Assembly: GCF_011390835.1 (NCBI RefSeq)
Contig: NZ_JAABRQ010000020.1
Location: 1-64,000 of the forward strand
DNA length: 64,000 nucleotides
DNA from: Hydrogenophaga sp.
GTDB lineage: Bacteria; Pseudomonadota; Gammaproteobacteria; Burkholderiales; Burkholderiaceae_C
Direction of reading: 5' to 3'
This document shows, piece by piece, positions 17,974 to 27,438 of the stretch (position 1 is the first letter of the stretch; each line of letters begins with the position of its first letter). Both the position numbers and the translations under genes were made by a program. The notes under the pieces are model-generated. The model had not been told where the DNA came from, did not search any database, and saw nothing but the letters and a program-made list of their open reading frames with translations.

Positions 17974-20900
17974 TTAATCGGTGACCAGGACCAGCACGTC
18001 CTGGCCGGCGGCCACGGGCGCGCCTTCGCGGCACATGAGGCGGTGCACTGTGGCGTCCTGCGGAGCGAGCACGCTGAACTCCATCTTCATGGACTCGACG
18101 ACCAGCAACACGTCGCCGGCCGCCACACGCTGCCCTTCGCTGACTAGCACCTTCCACACGCTGCCGGGCACGCTGCTGGCCAGTGATCGACCACCGGGTG
18201 GCAGATCCAGCTCGACCGTGGCATCGGCTGCAGCGACATCAGCGTCACCCGCGTAACTCAGCTGGCCGCTGGCAGCCCAGCGCTCGCGCTCGGCGTCGAA
18301 AGCGGCCTGCTGCTGTGCCTTGAAGGCGCCGATGCTGGTGGCGTTGTCGGCTAGGAAGCGGCGGTAGTCGCGCAGGCTAAAAGTGGTCTCTTCGATCTGC
18401 AGCGAATAACCGCCGTGCGGGAAGGCGGCGCGGATGCGCAGCAGGTCGTCCTGGTCCACCGGCACGAAGCGGATCCGGTCGAAGAAGCGCAGCAGCCAGG
18501 GCTGCTCGAACACCGACCCCGCCTCACCGTGCCGCCAGCGGTTCCACATCTGCAGGGTGCGGCCGACGAACTGGTAGCCGCCGGGGCCTTCCATGCCATA
18601 GACGCAGAGGTAGGCCCCGCCGATGCCCACCGCGTTCTCGGGCGTCCAGGTACGTGCCGGGTTGTACTTGGTGGTGACGAGGCGGTGCCGCGGATCGATC
18701 GGCGTAGCCACTGGTGCGCCCAGGTAAACGTCACCCAGGCCGAGCACGAGATAGCTCGCATCGAACACCACCTTGAACACGTCGTCGATGCTGTCAAGGC
18801 CGTTGATGCGGCGGATGAACTCGATGTTGCTTGGGCACCAGGGTGCGTCGGGTCGAACCGACTGCATGTACTTCTCGATCGCGAGTCTGGTCTGCGGGTC
18901 GTCCCACGACAGGGGCAGGTACACGGTGCGGCTGGGCACGACCATGTCGTCCACGGCGGGCAGAGCGGCCTCCTCTTCGACCAGCCGCCGGAGCAGCGAT
19001 TCGCGCGAGATCTGCACCGGGTCGTAGTGCAGTTGCAGCGAGCGGATGCCCGGTGTCATGTCGATGATGCCGGGTAGCGACCCGGCGTCGATGCGCGCCT
19101 GCAGGGCTTGCATGAGCACGTGCACCCGCAGGCGCAGCTCGATGTCCAGCACCAGGGGACCGAACTCGACCAGCAGATAGCGGTCACCGGCCTGGCGCAC
19201 CACCATGGCGGGCACGGATACGTCCACACGCGCCGGGTCGTCGAGGATCACCGGCGTGGGGTGCGCGCTCGCATCGTCGGCCGGCGCGGCGGGCAGGGCC
19301 TGCCTCAGAGTCGCCAGCGCCGCCTCGATGGTGGTGCTGCGGTCCAGCGCTTCATCGAGCGAGAGGCGGTGGAAGCGGACCGTGTCGCCAGGCCTCAGCT
19401 GGCCGAGTTTCCACAGTTCGGCGTCCACCACCACGGCCGGACAGACGAAGCCGCCCAGGCTGGGGCCGTCGGGGCCGAGGATGACCGGCATGTCGCCGGT
19501 GAAGTCGATGGCACCGATGGCGTAGGCGTTGTCGTGGATGTTCGACGGGTGCAGGCCGGCCTCGCCGCCGTCGGGCCGCGCCCACTGCGGCTTGGGGCCG
19601 ATCAGGCGTACACCGGTGCGGCTGGAGTTGTAGTGCACCTCCCAGCCGGTGGCGAAGAAGGTGGCGATGTCGTCGGGCGTGAAGAAGTCGGGCGCGCCGT
19701 GCGGGCCGTAGAGCACGCCTACGTCCCAGTGCCGACCGAAGTCCGGAACGGCCGTCTTCGTCACCGTCACGCCCGCGGTGCCGGTGCCGGGCGCTGCCAG
19801 GTGCAGCACGTCGCCAGTGCGCAGGTGGCGCCCGGCGTGGCCGCCGAACTGACCCAGTGTGAAGGTGCTGCGGCTGCCCAAGTAGAGCGGCACCTCGAAG
19901 CCGCCGCCGACGGCCAGACACAGGCGCGCACCGGTCTCGGCGCGGCCGATGGCCAGTACGGCCCCGGCGCTCACCCGGTGACTCTGCCAAAGCGCGAGCG
20001 GCTCGCCGTCCAGCGTGAGCGGCGCGGGGGCCCCGGTGACCGCGATCACCGCGTCGGCGTTGAAACGCAGCGTGGGGCCCGAGAGCGTGATCTCCAGCGC
20101 CGCCGCGTTGGAGGCGTTACCCACCAAGCGGTTGGCCATGCGGTGGGCGTAGGCGTCCATCGGCCCAGACGGCGGCACACCCACGTCCCAGTGACCCAGT
20201 CGTCCGGGCCAGTCCTGCACGCTGGTCTGCACGCCGGGCTCGATCACATCAACTGTCGCGGGTAAATAGTGAAAGCCGTTGAGGAAGCGGGTGACCTGCC
20301 GGCCCTCGCGGAACACCGGATCGCGCACCACTTGGCGCAGGTAATCGAGATTGGTCTCGATGCCGGCCAGGCGCGTGGCGGCCAGCGCCGCGTCGAGTTT
20401 TGCCAGCGCCTGCGCCCTGTCGGGTGCTGTGACGATCAGCTTAGCCAGCATGGGGTCGTACCAGGCCGGCACATCGGTACCGCGCTCGACCCAACTATCC
20501 ACGCGTGCATCGGTAGGGAAGACCACCTCGGTCAGCAGGCCGGCGCTGGGCTGGAAGTTCTTAGCGGGGTCCTCGGCGTAGAGCCGCACCTGAATCGACG
20601 CGCCCTGTGCGACAGCTGCGATCGAGGCCAGCGGCGGCAATTCGCCAGCGGCCAAGCGCACCATCCACCCGACCAGATCGACACCGGTGACCTGCTCAGT
20701 CACGCCGTGTTCGACCTGCAGGCGTGTGTTGACTTCGAGGAAATAGAACTGGCCGGTGGCCGCGTCGTACACGAATTCCACCGTGCCGGCCGAGCGGTAG
20801 TTGACTGCCTGCGCCAGGCGCACTGCGGTGGCGTGGAGCTCGACGCGCTGCGTGTCTGTAAGGCCGGGCGCTGGCGTTTCCTCGATCACCTTCTGGTTGC

Positions 20901-21597
20901 GCCGTTGCACCGAGCAATCGCGCTCGCCCAGCGCCAGCACCGTGCCCGTACCGTCGCCAAAGACTTGCACCTCGATGTGACGGGCCTGCTCGACGTACTT
21001 CTCCAGAAACAGACCGGCGTCCTTGAAATTGGCTGAGGCCAGGCGCTGCACCGAGCCGAAGGCGTCGCTGAGCTCGTCTTCGCTCCAGACCAGCCGCATG
21101 CCAATGCCGCCACCGCCCGCCGTGCTCTTGAGCATGACCGGGTAGCCAATGCGCAGCGCCTCGGCGCGCGCCTGTTGCGCGTCGGCCAGCAGGCCCGAGC
21201 CAGGCAGCAGCGGCACGCCGCGCTGCTCGGCCAGGTCACGCGCCGTGTGCTTGAGGCCAAAAGCGCGCATCTGGTCTGCGGTGGGACCAATGAAGGCAAT
21301 GTTTGCAGCCTCGCAGGCGTCGGCAAAGGCCGGGTTTTCTGACAGAAAGCCGTAGCCCGGATGAATGGCCTGGACGCCGCATTGCTTGGCAATTTCCAGA
21401 ATGCGCTCGGCGCGCAGGTAGCTTTGCGCCGCAGGCGCCGGGCCGATCAGGTAGGCTTCGTCGGCCTCGCGCACATGGCGCGCTTGGGCATCGGCCTCGG
21501 AGTACACCGCCACGCTCTTCACGCCAAGGCTTTTGAGCGTGCGGATGATGCGGCAGGCGATGGCGCCGCGATTGGCTATCAGGACCTTGCTGAACAT
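17974..21597 (-). CDS. Biotin-dependent urea/guanidine carboxylase
   Basis: 1207 aa. Annotated urea carboxylases behind guanidine-I riboswitches prefer guanidine, making carboxyguanidine with ATP and bicarbonate. The biotin carboxylase domain is N-terminal ([23 protein letters not shown]-grasp AGGGGIGMR near 160, [14 protein letters not shown] near 290). The middle, about 470-1050, is the KipA/KipI-like carboxyltransferase pair. The biotinyl domain is C-terminal with ESMKME; Lys1171 carries biotin. No fused allophanate hydrolase, which is separate downstream as usual in bacteria. Guanidine over urea is inferred from the riboswitch and the two DUF1989 genes next to it; the specificity residue in the carboxyltransferase domain needs an alignment. 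Confidence 0.95.
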   Translation of the reverse strand: MFSKVLIANRGAIACRIIRTLKSLGVKSVAVYSEADAQARHVREADEAYLIGPAPAAQSYLRAERILEIAKQCGVQAIHPGYGFLSENPAFADACEAANIAFIGPTADQMRAFGLKHTARDLAEQRGVPLLPGSGLLADAQQARAEALRIGYPVMLKSTAGGGGIGMRLVWSEDELSDAFGSVQRLASANFKDAGLFLEKYVEQARHIEVQVFGDGTGTVLALGERDCSVQRRNQKVIEETPAPGLTDTQRVELHATAVRLAQAVNYRSAGTVEFVYDAATGQFYFLEVNTRLQVEHGVTEQVTGVDLVGWMVRLAAGELPPLASIAAVAQGASIQVRLYAEDPAKNFQPSAGLLTEVVFPTDARVDSWVERGTDVPAWYDPMLAKLIVTAPDRAQALAKLDAALAATRLAGIETNLDYLRQVVRDPVFREGRQVTRFLNGFHYLPATVDVIEPGVQTSVQDWPGRLGHWDVGVPPSGPMDAYAHRMANRLVGNASNAAALEITLSGPTLRFNADAVIAVTGAPAPLTLDGEPLALWQSHRVSAGAVLAIGRAETGARLCLAVGGGFEVPLYLGSRSTFTLGQFGGHAGRHLRTGDVLHLAAPGTGTAGVTVTKTAVPDFGRHWDVGVLYGPHGAPDFFTPDDIATFFATGWEVHYNSSRTGVRLIGPKPQWARPDGGEAGLHPSNIHDNAYAIGAIDFTGDMPVILGPDGPSLGGFVCPAVVVDAELWKLGQLRPGDTVRFHRLSLDEALDRSTTIEAALATLRQALPAAPADDASAHPTPVILDDPARVDVSVPAMVVRQAGDRYLLVEFGPLVLDIELRLRVHVLMQALQARIDAGSLPGIIDMTPGIRSLQLHYDPVQISRESLLRRLVEEEAALPAVDDMVVPSRTVYLPLSWDDPQTRLAIEKYMQSVRPDAPWCPSNIEFIRRINGLDSIDDVFKVVFDASYLVLGLGDVYLGAPVATPIDPRHRLVTTKYNPARTWTPENAVGIGGAYLCVYGMEGPGGYQFVGRTLQMWNRWRHGEAGSVFEQPWLLRFFDRIRFVPVDQDDLLRIRAAFPHGGYSLQIEETTFSLRDYRRFLADNATSIGAFKAQQQAAFDAERERWAASGQLSYAGDADVAAADATVELDLPPGGRSLASSVPGSVWKVLVSEGQRVAAGDVLLVVESMKMEFSVLAPQDATVHRLMCREGAPVAAGQDVLVLVTD

Positions 21598-21690
21598 GAA
21601 TGGTCAACCTTGGAAATCAAAGTCGGCAGGCCGTCCTGCCGGGATGTCTCATGGCCAAAGGTCGTCCAGAGGCGCTTTCTCGTTCGGGGG

Positions 21691-22401
21691 CTACATCGGA
21701 TCCCAGATCAGCAATTGCGTGGGAGTCGGGTTGTACGCGTTACACGGATTGTTGAGCTGTGGGCAGTTGCTGATCAGGACCCAGAGGTTCATCTCGGCGC
21801 GCATCTCCACGTACTTGCCGGGCCCGGACACGCCGTCATCGAACTTCAGATCGCCGCCTGCGGTCACAGGCACATTCATGAAAAAGTTGATGTTGGGGAC
21901 CAGGTCGCGCTTGGTCAGGCCAATATCGGCGTGTTGCAGAGCGATGAGGTAGTTGTCACGGCAGCTGTGCATGTACTTTTTCTGCAATGCGTAGCGCACC
22001 GTGTTGCTTTCGGCCGCGCAATGCCCCCCCAGGGTGTCGTGTCGGCCGCAGGTGTCGGCCACGATGGTGAGCATGGCTCTCGCGTCGTTGCTGCGCAGCA
22101 CCGATCCGGTTGTGAGGTAGATCCCACCTTGGCGCTGGATGGTGTCGGTGGCGCTGTAGTGTTCGGCCGGATCATCGCGGTTGTAGAAGATCACGTCGGC
22201 AGCCTGGTTACCCTCCAGGTCGACGATGCGCAGCGTCTGGCCCTTGTCGAGCTGGAAGAGGATGGGCTCGCCCGCGGCGTGGCGCTGGTCGCTCACGGCC
22301 CTGGCCGGATCGAGTTGGCTTTCCTGGATGCGGATGGCCGCCGGGCCACTGGCGGCAGCCCCTGCGGTAACGCGATCCGGTGTGAGGGTGGCGGTGTTCA
22401 T
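21691..22401 (-). CDS. Urea-carboxylase-associated protein 2 (DUF1989; carboxyguanidine deiminase subunit)
   Basis: 236 aa from the ATG at 22401, preceded by GAGGA; a GTG at 22416 overlapping the previous stop is an alternative. The DUF1989 pattern is clear: VDLEGNQAADVIFYN near 65-79, GRHDTLGGHCAAESNTVRY near 120, and NINFFMNVPV near 175, with Cys and His residues suited to a metal site. With its partner it forms the two-subunit carboxyguanidine deiminase (CgdAB) that turns carboxyguanidine into allophanate plus ammonia. The 93 bp gap to the carboxylase start shows no terminator. Confidence 0.9.
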   Translation of the reverse strand: MNTATLTPDRVTAGAAASGPAAIRIQESQLDPARAVSDQRHAAGEPILFQLDKGQTLRIVDLEGNQAADVIFYNRDDPAEHYSATDTIQRQGGIYLTTGSVLRSNDARAMLTIVADTCGRHDTLGGHCAAESNTVRYALQKKYMHSCRDNYLIALQHADIGLTKRDLVPNINFFMNVPVTAGGDLKFDDGVSGPGKYVEMRAEMNLWVLISNCPQLNNPCNAYNPTPTQLLIWDPM

Positions 22402-22412
22402 TGGGGTGGTCC

Positions 22413-23306
22413 TCACAGGTACAGCATGTCCGTGTTGTGCAGGGCGCGCGCATTCTCGGGGCGGAAGGCGCGGCAGGCGTCGTTGGCCGGCGCAGCGCCG
22501 CAGCGCCAGGCCAGCAGGCCAACTTTTTTCGGCGCGTAGGCCGGACTGGGGTCTAGTGCGTGCGGTGCGCTGGAAACAGCCAGGATCACGTCCATGTCGA
22601 AGCGCAGCTCGACAAAGTCACCGGCCTGGCTGTGGTTGGCAGCAAAGGCGAAGCGGCCCTGCTCGTCCACGCTCACTTTGCTGAACAGGTTCACCGGTGC
22701 GACGAGGTCGCGCCGGGTAAGGCCGTATTTGCCGATCTCGATCAGCAGGCCGTCCTTGCCCGAGCGGTGCATGGCATTGCGTGCTTCGCCGTAGCGCTTC
22801 TCACCGTATTTTTCGGTCATCAGCTCGTTATCAAGCAGCGAACCCAGCGGGTCGTGCCAGCCAAGGTTGTCGGCGGTGAAGCTCGCCATGCTGCGGCCCA
22901 TGTCGCTCATCAGCACATGGCCCTTCGAGTAGTGAGCCGTGTGCTGCGCCTTGAGCGAGTCGGGCATGTTGTAGCGCTCTAACTTCTCCAACGCCGAGTA
23001 CATCACCAGGCTTAGGTTGGCGCCAGCGTCCAGCCCCACAAAGCGGATGGCACTGCCGCGTGGCATGCGCCAGCTCCAGTGGCTTCCACCCGGCAGGACT
23101 TCGCTCCACAGGGTGCGGGCGGTGTCCACGCCCGACAGCGCAGCCTGTGGAAAGCGTTGCCAGAAGACTGGAGCGTCGACGGGCGCTGCTTCTGGCGGAT
23201 TGGGCAGGACAGTGGTCAGGGGGTCGGGCAGGTCGTTGACGGTCATGGCGCGCGAAGTGGTCATTTGCTGTTCTTCGAAGGGATCAGACGGCTTCAAGAT
23301 GCTCAT
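22413..23306 (-). CDS. Urea-carboxylase-associated protein 1 (DUF1989; carboxyguanidine deiminase subunit)
   Basis: 297 aa from the ATG at 23306 (MSILKPSDPFEEQQ), overlapping the ATPase gene by 23 bp; an ATG at 23264 with a closer ribosome site is also possible. Family features: LPGGSHWSWRMPRGSAIRFV near 75-95, a conserved His-Cys/Asp set in SDMGRSMASFTADNLGWHDPL near 135-155, and a second DUF1989 half. It is the larger of the two deiminase subunits in the guanidine pathway. The stop is separated from the DUF1989 partner's ATG by 11 bp. Confidence 0.9.
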   Translation of the reverse strand: MSILKPSDPFEEQQMTTSRAMTVNDLPDPLTTVLPNPPEAAPVDAPVFWQRFPQAALSGVDTARTLWSEVLPGGSHWSWRMPRGSAIRFVGLDAGANLSLVMYSALEKLERYNMPDSLKAQHTAHYSKGHVLMSDMGRSMASFTADNLGWHDPLGSLLDNELMTEKYGEKRYGEARNAMHRSGKDGLLIEIGKYGLTRRDLVAPVNLFSKVSVDEQGRFAFAANHSQAGDFVELRFDMDVILAVSSAPHALDPSPAYAPKKVGLLAWRCGAAPANDACRAFRPENARALHNTDMLYL

Positions 23307-24144
23307 CGGTGGTGCCCTGCGCACCCGAGAGACGCTGCAGTTGCTCAAGGTCGGTCTTCATGCCCGATGTTTCTCGGATGCGGTCGAGAATCTCGCGCTT
23401 CAAACGAACGAACTCAGGTGCATGCTTGAGGTCCTGGGTACGCTGATCGCCGAAAGGCACCTCGTAGATCGTGTCGATGCGGCCGGGCCTTGGTGCCATC
23501 AGCACCACGCGATCGCCCAGGTAAATCGCTTCTTCGACGTCGTGCGTGACGAAGACGATGGTGGCCTTTTCCAGTTTGTGCACGTACCGGATGAGGTCGT
23601 GCATCACCTCGCGCGTCTGCGCGTCCAGCGCGCCAAATGGCTCGTCCATGAGCACGATGTCCGGCTTGCCCATGAGGGCGCGCGCGATCGCCACGCGCTG
23701 CTGCATGCCGCCAGAGAGCTGATTGGGCCAGGCACTACCCACGGCGGACAGGCCCATGAGGCGCAGCAGGGCGTCGGCACGGCCCGAAGCCGCTTCCACG
23801 TCGCTGGACGTGCGGTCCCTGGTGTGAGCGGCGAGTTGGCGGCAAAACTTGATGTTCTCGCTCACCGTCATCCACGGGTAGAGGCTGTAGTGCTGGAATA
23901 CCATGGCGCGGTCGATGCCGGGGCCAGTCACCGCGCGGTCGTCCACGATGAGCTCGCCCGCGCTTTGAACCTCCAGGCCGCCGATGGTTCGCAGCAGCGT
24001 GGACTTGCCACAGCCCGAGGCACCGACGAACGTGACGAACTCGTTGGCGGGGATGTCCAGGTCGATGTGCTCCAGGGCATTCACGGCGGCGCCGTCGAAG
24101 TTCTTGGTCAGGCCACGGATGCTGATCTTGGTCGGGGTGGTCAT
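23284..24144 (-). CDS. ABC transporter ATP-binding protein (NitT/TauT/Ssu type)
   Basis: 286 aa. Walker A GASGCGKST near 42, signature LSGGMQQR near 141, Walker B IVLMDEPFGALD near 159-170 and the H-loop THDVEEA near 197 are all intact. It powers import through the adjacent permease. Four bases separate it from the permease stop. Subunits of this nitrate/taurine-like group behind guanidine-I riboswitches are taken to import guanidine or a guanidino compound; that is family knowledge, not shown here. Confidence 0.95.
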   Translation of the reverse strand: MTTPTKISIRGLTKNFDGAAVNALEHIDLDIPANEFVTFVGASGCGKSTLLRTIGGLEVQSAGELIVDDRAVTGPGIDRAMVFQHYSLYPWMTVSENIKFCRQLAAHTRDRTSSDVEAASGRADALLRLMGLSAVGSAWPNQLSGGMQQRVAIARALMGKPDIVLMDEPFGALDAQTREVMHDLIRYVHKLEKATIVFVTHDVEEAIYLGDRVVLMAPRPGRIDTIYEVPFGDQRTQDLKHAPEFVRLKREILDRIRETSGMKTDLEQLQRLSGAQGTTDEHLEAV

Positions 24145-24148
24145 GGTG

Positions 24149-25072
24149 TCAGCCTTTCAGGTAAAGCCAGGGGAAGGCGCGCCGGTGGCCCCAGCGGAAG
24201 AGCTGGTCGGTGATCAGTCCGATCAGGCCAATGATGATGATGCCGGCGAAGATGGTGTCGGTCTGCAGGAAGCGCTGCGCACGCAAGATGGCGTACCCCA
24301 GACCCGAATTGGCCGCGACCAGTTCGGCCACGACCAGATAGGTCCAGGCCCAGCCCATGGTGATTCGCAGCGTGTCCAGCAGCGCTGGCTTAGCGCTCGG
24401 AAAGATCACCTTCTCGATCAGCTCGCGGCGATTCGCGCCCATGGTCTGTGCGGCTTCTACCTGGGCCGCCGGCACCCGACGCACGTCTTCGGCCACCATC
24501 AGCACCATCTGGAAGAATGTGCCGATGAAGATGATGGCGATCTTGGCGCTTTCGTCGATGCCGACCCAGATCATCACCAGGGGAATGAACGCCACCGCCG
24601 GCATGTAGCGGATGAAGTCGGTGAGTGGCTCCAGCAGGGCCTGAACCGAGCGGTAGGAGCCGATCAGCAGGCCCAGCGGCAGCGCGATCACGGCCGACAG
24701 CAGAAAGCCCGTCACCACCCGGTAGATGCTGATGCCTGCATCGCCCAGGAGGTCGTTCTCGGTAGCCCAGAACCATGCCTTTTGCAGAACCTGCAGGGGC
24801 GCCGGCAGGAACGTGGAGTCCATGCCGCCCCAAGCTGAGAGCATGGCCCACAGCACGAGGGGCGTGATCAAGCCGGTGAGTGCGAGCACCCAGTAGGTGC
24901 GCCGGCTAATGGCTGCCCTGACCGTCCACAGGCGAGAGGGACGCTGGACGGATTTCAACAACTTACTCGCGGGTGCCTTGCCGGGTGCTCTGGTCCCCGA
25001 CGCACGATTCGGCGCAGGAGCACGACCATCAGATGATGGGAGGGCAGCGGTGGGCACAAGAGGTTGTGTCAT
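24149..25072 (-). CDS. ABC transporter permease (NitT/TauT/Ssu type)
   Basis: 307 aa. The open frame extends upstream through the riboswitch to 25234, but the ATG at 25072 is the first after the leader's terminator and is the only plausible start. About six membrane helices follow a 60-residue cytosolic tail rich in Pro and Ala. The EAA loop that docks to the ATPase is EAAQTMGANRRELIEKVIFPSAKP (read in two parts, about 210-233). First gene of the downstream guanidine operon. No substrate-binding protein is encoded with it. Confidence 0.94.
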   Translation of the reverse strand: MTQPLVPTAALPSSDGRAPAPNRASGTRAPGKAPASKLLKSVQRPSRLWTVRAAISRRTYWVLALTGLITPLVLWAMLSAWGGMDSTFLPAPLQVLQKAWFWATENDLLGDAGISIYRVVTGFLLSAVIALPLGLLIGSYRSVQALLEPLTDFIRYMPAVAFIPLVMIWVGIDESAKIAIIFIGTFFQMVLMVAEDVRRVPAAQVEAAQTMGANRRELIEKVIFPSAKPALLDTLRITMGWAWTYLVVAELVAANSGLGYAILRAQRFLQTDTIFAGIIIIGLIGLITDQLFRWGHRRAFPWLYLKG

Positions 25073-25090
25073 GCGAGTTCCAAAACAGAG

Positions 25091-25130
25091 AAAAAAAGCA
25101 AGGAGAGGCAGGTGCATACCTGGCATCTCC
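25091..25130 (-). terminator. Riboswitch-controlled terminator
   Basis: On the minus strand GGAGA pairs with TCTCC and an inner AGGT pairs with ACCT around an ATGC loop, followed by seven T residues. The 5' arm uses the conserved GGGAGA end of the aptamer, so aptamer folding and terminator are mutually exclusive, as expected for a switch that turns expression on when guanidine binds. Confidence 0.85.
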
Positions 25131-25224
25131 CGGGCTTTTGTCCCTCCGTGGAACCGCGCGATCGCGGCCGACTGCTCTCGGACCAGACGGTCTTGACGCT
25201 GATGGTCAAGACCCGGAACCCTAG
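25126..25224 (-). promoter_or_regulatory. Guanidine-I riboswitch (ykkC/yxkD subtype 1), copy 1
   Basis: Minus-strand leader with all conserved blocks of the guanidine-I aptamer in order: CTAGGGTTCCG, CTGGTCCGAGAG, then ACGGAGGGACAAAAGCCC followed by GGGAGA. The variable stems pair well (GTCTTGAC with GTCAAGAC; GCCGCGATCGCGCGG region). It precedes the permease gene by 54 bp with a terminator between. Bound guanidine should allow transcription of the transporter and degradation genes. Confidence 0.96.
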
Positions 25225-25403
25225 CGGTCTTCAAGTCCAGCGCGGCAAATGTTCACAGCGCCTCTCTCTGGTACCTTGCTCAGCAAAATCAGTGCCAGTC
25301 CTGCTGGAGGGGGGGCACATCTTTCGCGCCCCGAAATGGGGCGATTCGATTCAATGTGCACCGAAAAGATGCGGTCGCGCCGGTTGGCAAAGGACTGCAG
25401 TGG

Positions 25404-25820
25404 TCACTTGCGCACATGCAGGCGGGTGAAGGCCCAAGTTGTCGACAACCAGCTGTCCAGCGCTTCACCCAGGTGATTTTTCAGTCCGCTGGCCGGGTCG
25501 TCGGTGCGGACCCAGAAAATCAGATCGGCCTCGTGCTCGGGCTGGCTGGTGGGAAACAGGTAGAGGCACACCAGTACCTGGTTATCAGTCCAGGCTGACC
25601 ACGGTGTAGGTGTACCAGCTGCAGGTCTGGAATCCCTTCTGGTGCCAGGCAACGTCGATCAGGTGCTGCTTAAGGATGGGGTCCTCGCGCGGCCAGTCGC
25701 TACCGGGAAAAGGCCGAGCAGGTCGGTGCGGCTACTCATGACGGCGTCGTAGTCTTTCACCAGATCGTGGATGGTGAGCGGACGCACGCGCAGGCGCTGT
25801 GTCTCGAATCCGGCCGGGGT
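25404..25820 (-). pseudogene. Broken GNAT acetyltransferase gene
   Basis: Three frames joined end to end give a continuous GNAT-like protein: an N-terminal FETQRLRVRPLTIHDL, then GSDWPREDP and LIDVAWHQKGF one frame over, then DNQVLVCLYLFPTSQPEHEAD and a C-terminal tail ending HVRK. Frameshifts lie near 25708 and 25591, the second followed at once by a stop. No start codon remains: a TAA sits just before the first block. It lies between the two riboswitch operons in the same orientation and could be a decayed last gene of the upstream one. Confidence 0.8.
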
Positions 25821-25848
25821 CGGACCTTAACTGGTTTCTAGGCATGCT

Positions 25849-26619
25849 TCATGGCTCGATCCCGCTCTGAGAGGCCACCCGCCATGGGGTGGGCATTTCC
25901 TCGCCAAACGCAACGACGGCTTCCCCCTGAACCCCCAATTCGAAGTGGAAAGGAAACACCTGATGTTCCAGCAGCGGCAGGGATGAGCACTCAATGGTCC
26001 AGATGCTATCTTTCAATCGCCCAAAGCTGATTTCCATCGCGAGCAGTGGGCCGGTCAGGAGCGGATGGCGGGCGAGCACTGTCGCGAGATCTTCGTCAGG
26101 AAGGGTGTCTTCGGGCCATGCGGTGCGCCGGGGACGTACGCGCACAAGGTGGCTGCCGGAGATCAGGATACGCTCGTTTGTCAGTTCCCCCGCCGCATCC
26201 AGGCCCAGCAGCACCAGTTGTCGCCCCACTGAGTCGGGCAACCGTTCCCAGACTTCGAGATACCGACCATGAATCCCGGTTTCGATGACCCGGTGCGATC
26301 CCTCGAACACCATGTGGCCGGCGTCCGGTGTGGAGCGAGCAGGCTGCAAGTCGACTTGCCGATGCCAGGTGCAGATCTCGGGCTGGTCGCCAAGGGCGGG
26401 CGTGATTTCGGTGACCCCGCAGAAGCCTTGCTGTTGTGCCAGACCGGTGGCTTCGGCCCTGTCGAGGTTGACGGGCACGCGAAGGTCGGCATGCCATTGG
26501 CTGGTTTGAAGCCATCGCACCCAGGTGGTGGTGTCCCGCCCTTCGGGCGTTTCCAGCAAGGTACGGGTCCACACGCCGTGGTAGCGGTCTGGGACCGGGT
26601 CAAACGCAGGTGTGCTCAT
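25849..26619 (-). CDS. Uncharacterised beta-rich protein (HRI1/lipocalin-like pattern)
   Basis: 256 aa. The start at 26619 overlaps the lactonase stop (ATGA). The start YHGVWTRTLLETPEGRDTTTW (in parts, residues 12-32), alternating hydrophobic strands and many Trp and Arg residues suggest a calycin-like beta barrel, as in proteins grouped with yeast HRI1; I hold this loosely. No catalytic motif is visible. Last intact gene of the upstream riboswitch operon, so it may bind or process a small molecule of the pathway. Confidence 0.6.
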   Translation of the reverse strand: MSTPAFDPVPDRYHGVWTRTLLETPEGRDTTTWVRWLQTSQWHADLRVPVNLDRAEATGLAQQQGFCGVTEITPALGDQPEICTWHRQVDLQPARSTPDAGHMVFEGSHRVIETGIHGRYLEVWERLPDSVGRQLVLLGLDAAGELTNERILISGSHLVRVRPRRTAWPEDTLPDEDLATVLARHPLLTGPLLAMEISFGRLKDSIWTIECSSLPLLEHQVFPFHFELGVQGEAVVAFGEEMPTPWRVASQSGIEP

Positions 26620-27422
26620 GTGATCGGGATCGGAAACACTGGAAGGTTTCTGTAGAACGCCATGTCGTGGTTGGGCCAGAGCCAAGCGTCGGTGTCACGC
26701 GCCAGCGCCTTGAGCTTGCGTATGCTCTCCACCGCGAGCTGTTCCTGGTTCTGCCAGAGGCCGCCCGGTGCGATCTCGTCGTCGATGTTCTCCTGCAGGT
26801 CGGCCGCGTCGCCGGCCAGCAAGATCGGTCGTCCCTGCGGCAGCTCTACCCACAAGGACATGTGCCCGGCGGTGTGGCCGGGTGTGGTCACCGCCTGGAC
26901 TCCGGGTGCGACCGCATATTCGCCGCGTTGCAGACGGAACTGCAGGGGGGTGCCGTCTTCGTCCAGCAGTTCATCCGCGAACACCACCGGGTCGTCGCCA
27001 GCCTTGGCCGCGGCCAGTTCGTCGTGTTGCAGATGGATCTCGGCACCGCATCCGCAGCGGCGCAGATCGCGCAGGCCACCAGCGTGATCGAAATGCAGAT
27101 GACCGATGAAGATCAGGTCCACATCCTGGGGCGTGAGGCCCAGGCGGGCCAGATGGTACGGGATGCGCTGGTCCTCGCTCATCTCCGGCGCACCAAAAAT
27201 GAAGGTCTCTGGGTCGTAGTGCCTGGCGCGCAAGATCGGGTCGGCAATCTTGCGGTGGTCGCAACCGACGTCGTAGAGAATTCGGCCGTTGCGGGTCTCG
27301 ATCAGGTAGGCCAGGATGGGCGCGTCGATCATCTGTCCCTCGCCGCGGTGGCGTGTCGAGATCGACTTGTCGTAGCGGTGGGTGGCGGTCAGCAGCGGCC
27401 ACAGTCGGGTTGCCGAAGTCAT
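26616..27422 (-). CDS. Metallo-beta-lactamase-fold hydrolase (N-acyl-homoserine-lactonase-like)
   Basis: 268 aa from the ATG at 27422 with AAGGAG nine bases upstream. The dinuclear metal site is complete: HLHFDHAGG near 110-118 (HxHxDH), the His of TPGHTAGH near 180, the Asp of LAGDAADL near 200 and the His of PNHDM near 251. Sequence spacing fits the AHL-lactonase branch, which opens lactone rings. In this operon a lactone, or a cyclic amide or ester from a guanidino compound, is a more likely substrate than a quorum signal; that is inference. Confidence 0.85.
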   Translation of the reverse strand: MTSATRLWPLLTATHRYDKSISTRHRGEGQMIDAPILAYLIETRNGRILYDVGCDHRKIADPILRARHYDPETFIFGAPEMSEDQRIPYHLARLGLTPQDVDLIFIGHLHFDHAGGLRDLRRCGCGAEIHLQHDELAAAKAGDDPVVFADELLDEDGTPLQFRLQRGEYAVAPGVQAVTTPGHTAGHMSLWVELPQGRPILLAGDAADLQENIDDEIAPGGLWQNQEQLAVESIRKLKALARDTDAWLWPNHDMAFYRNLPVFPIPIT

Positions 27423-27438
27423 GGTCCGGTGAGGCTCC

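Noticed and set aside
24149-25234. Permease starting at 25234
   Set aside because: The first 54 codons would be the riboswitch and terminator themselves; start moved to 25072.
26616-27422. Reading the lactonase-fold enzyme as quorum quenching
   Set aside because: Fold motifs allow it, but its place within a guanidine-switched operon makes a pathway substrate more likely; left as lactonase-like only.
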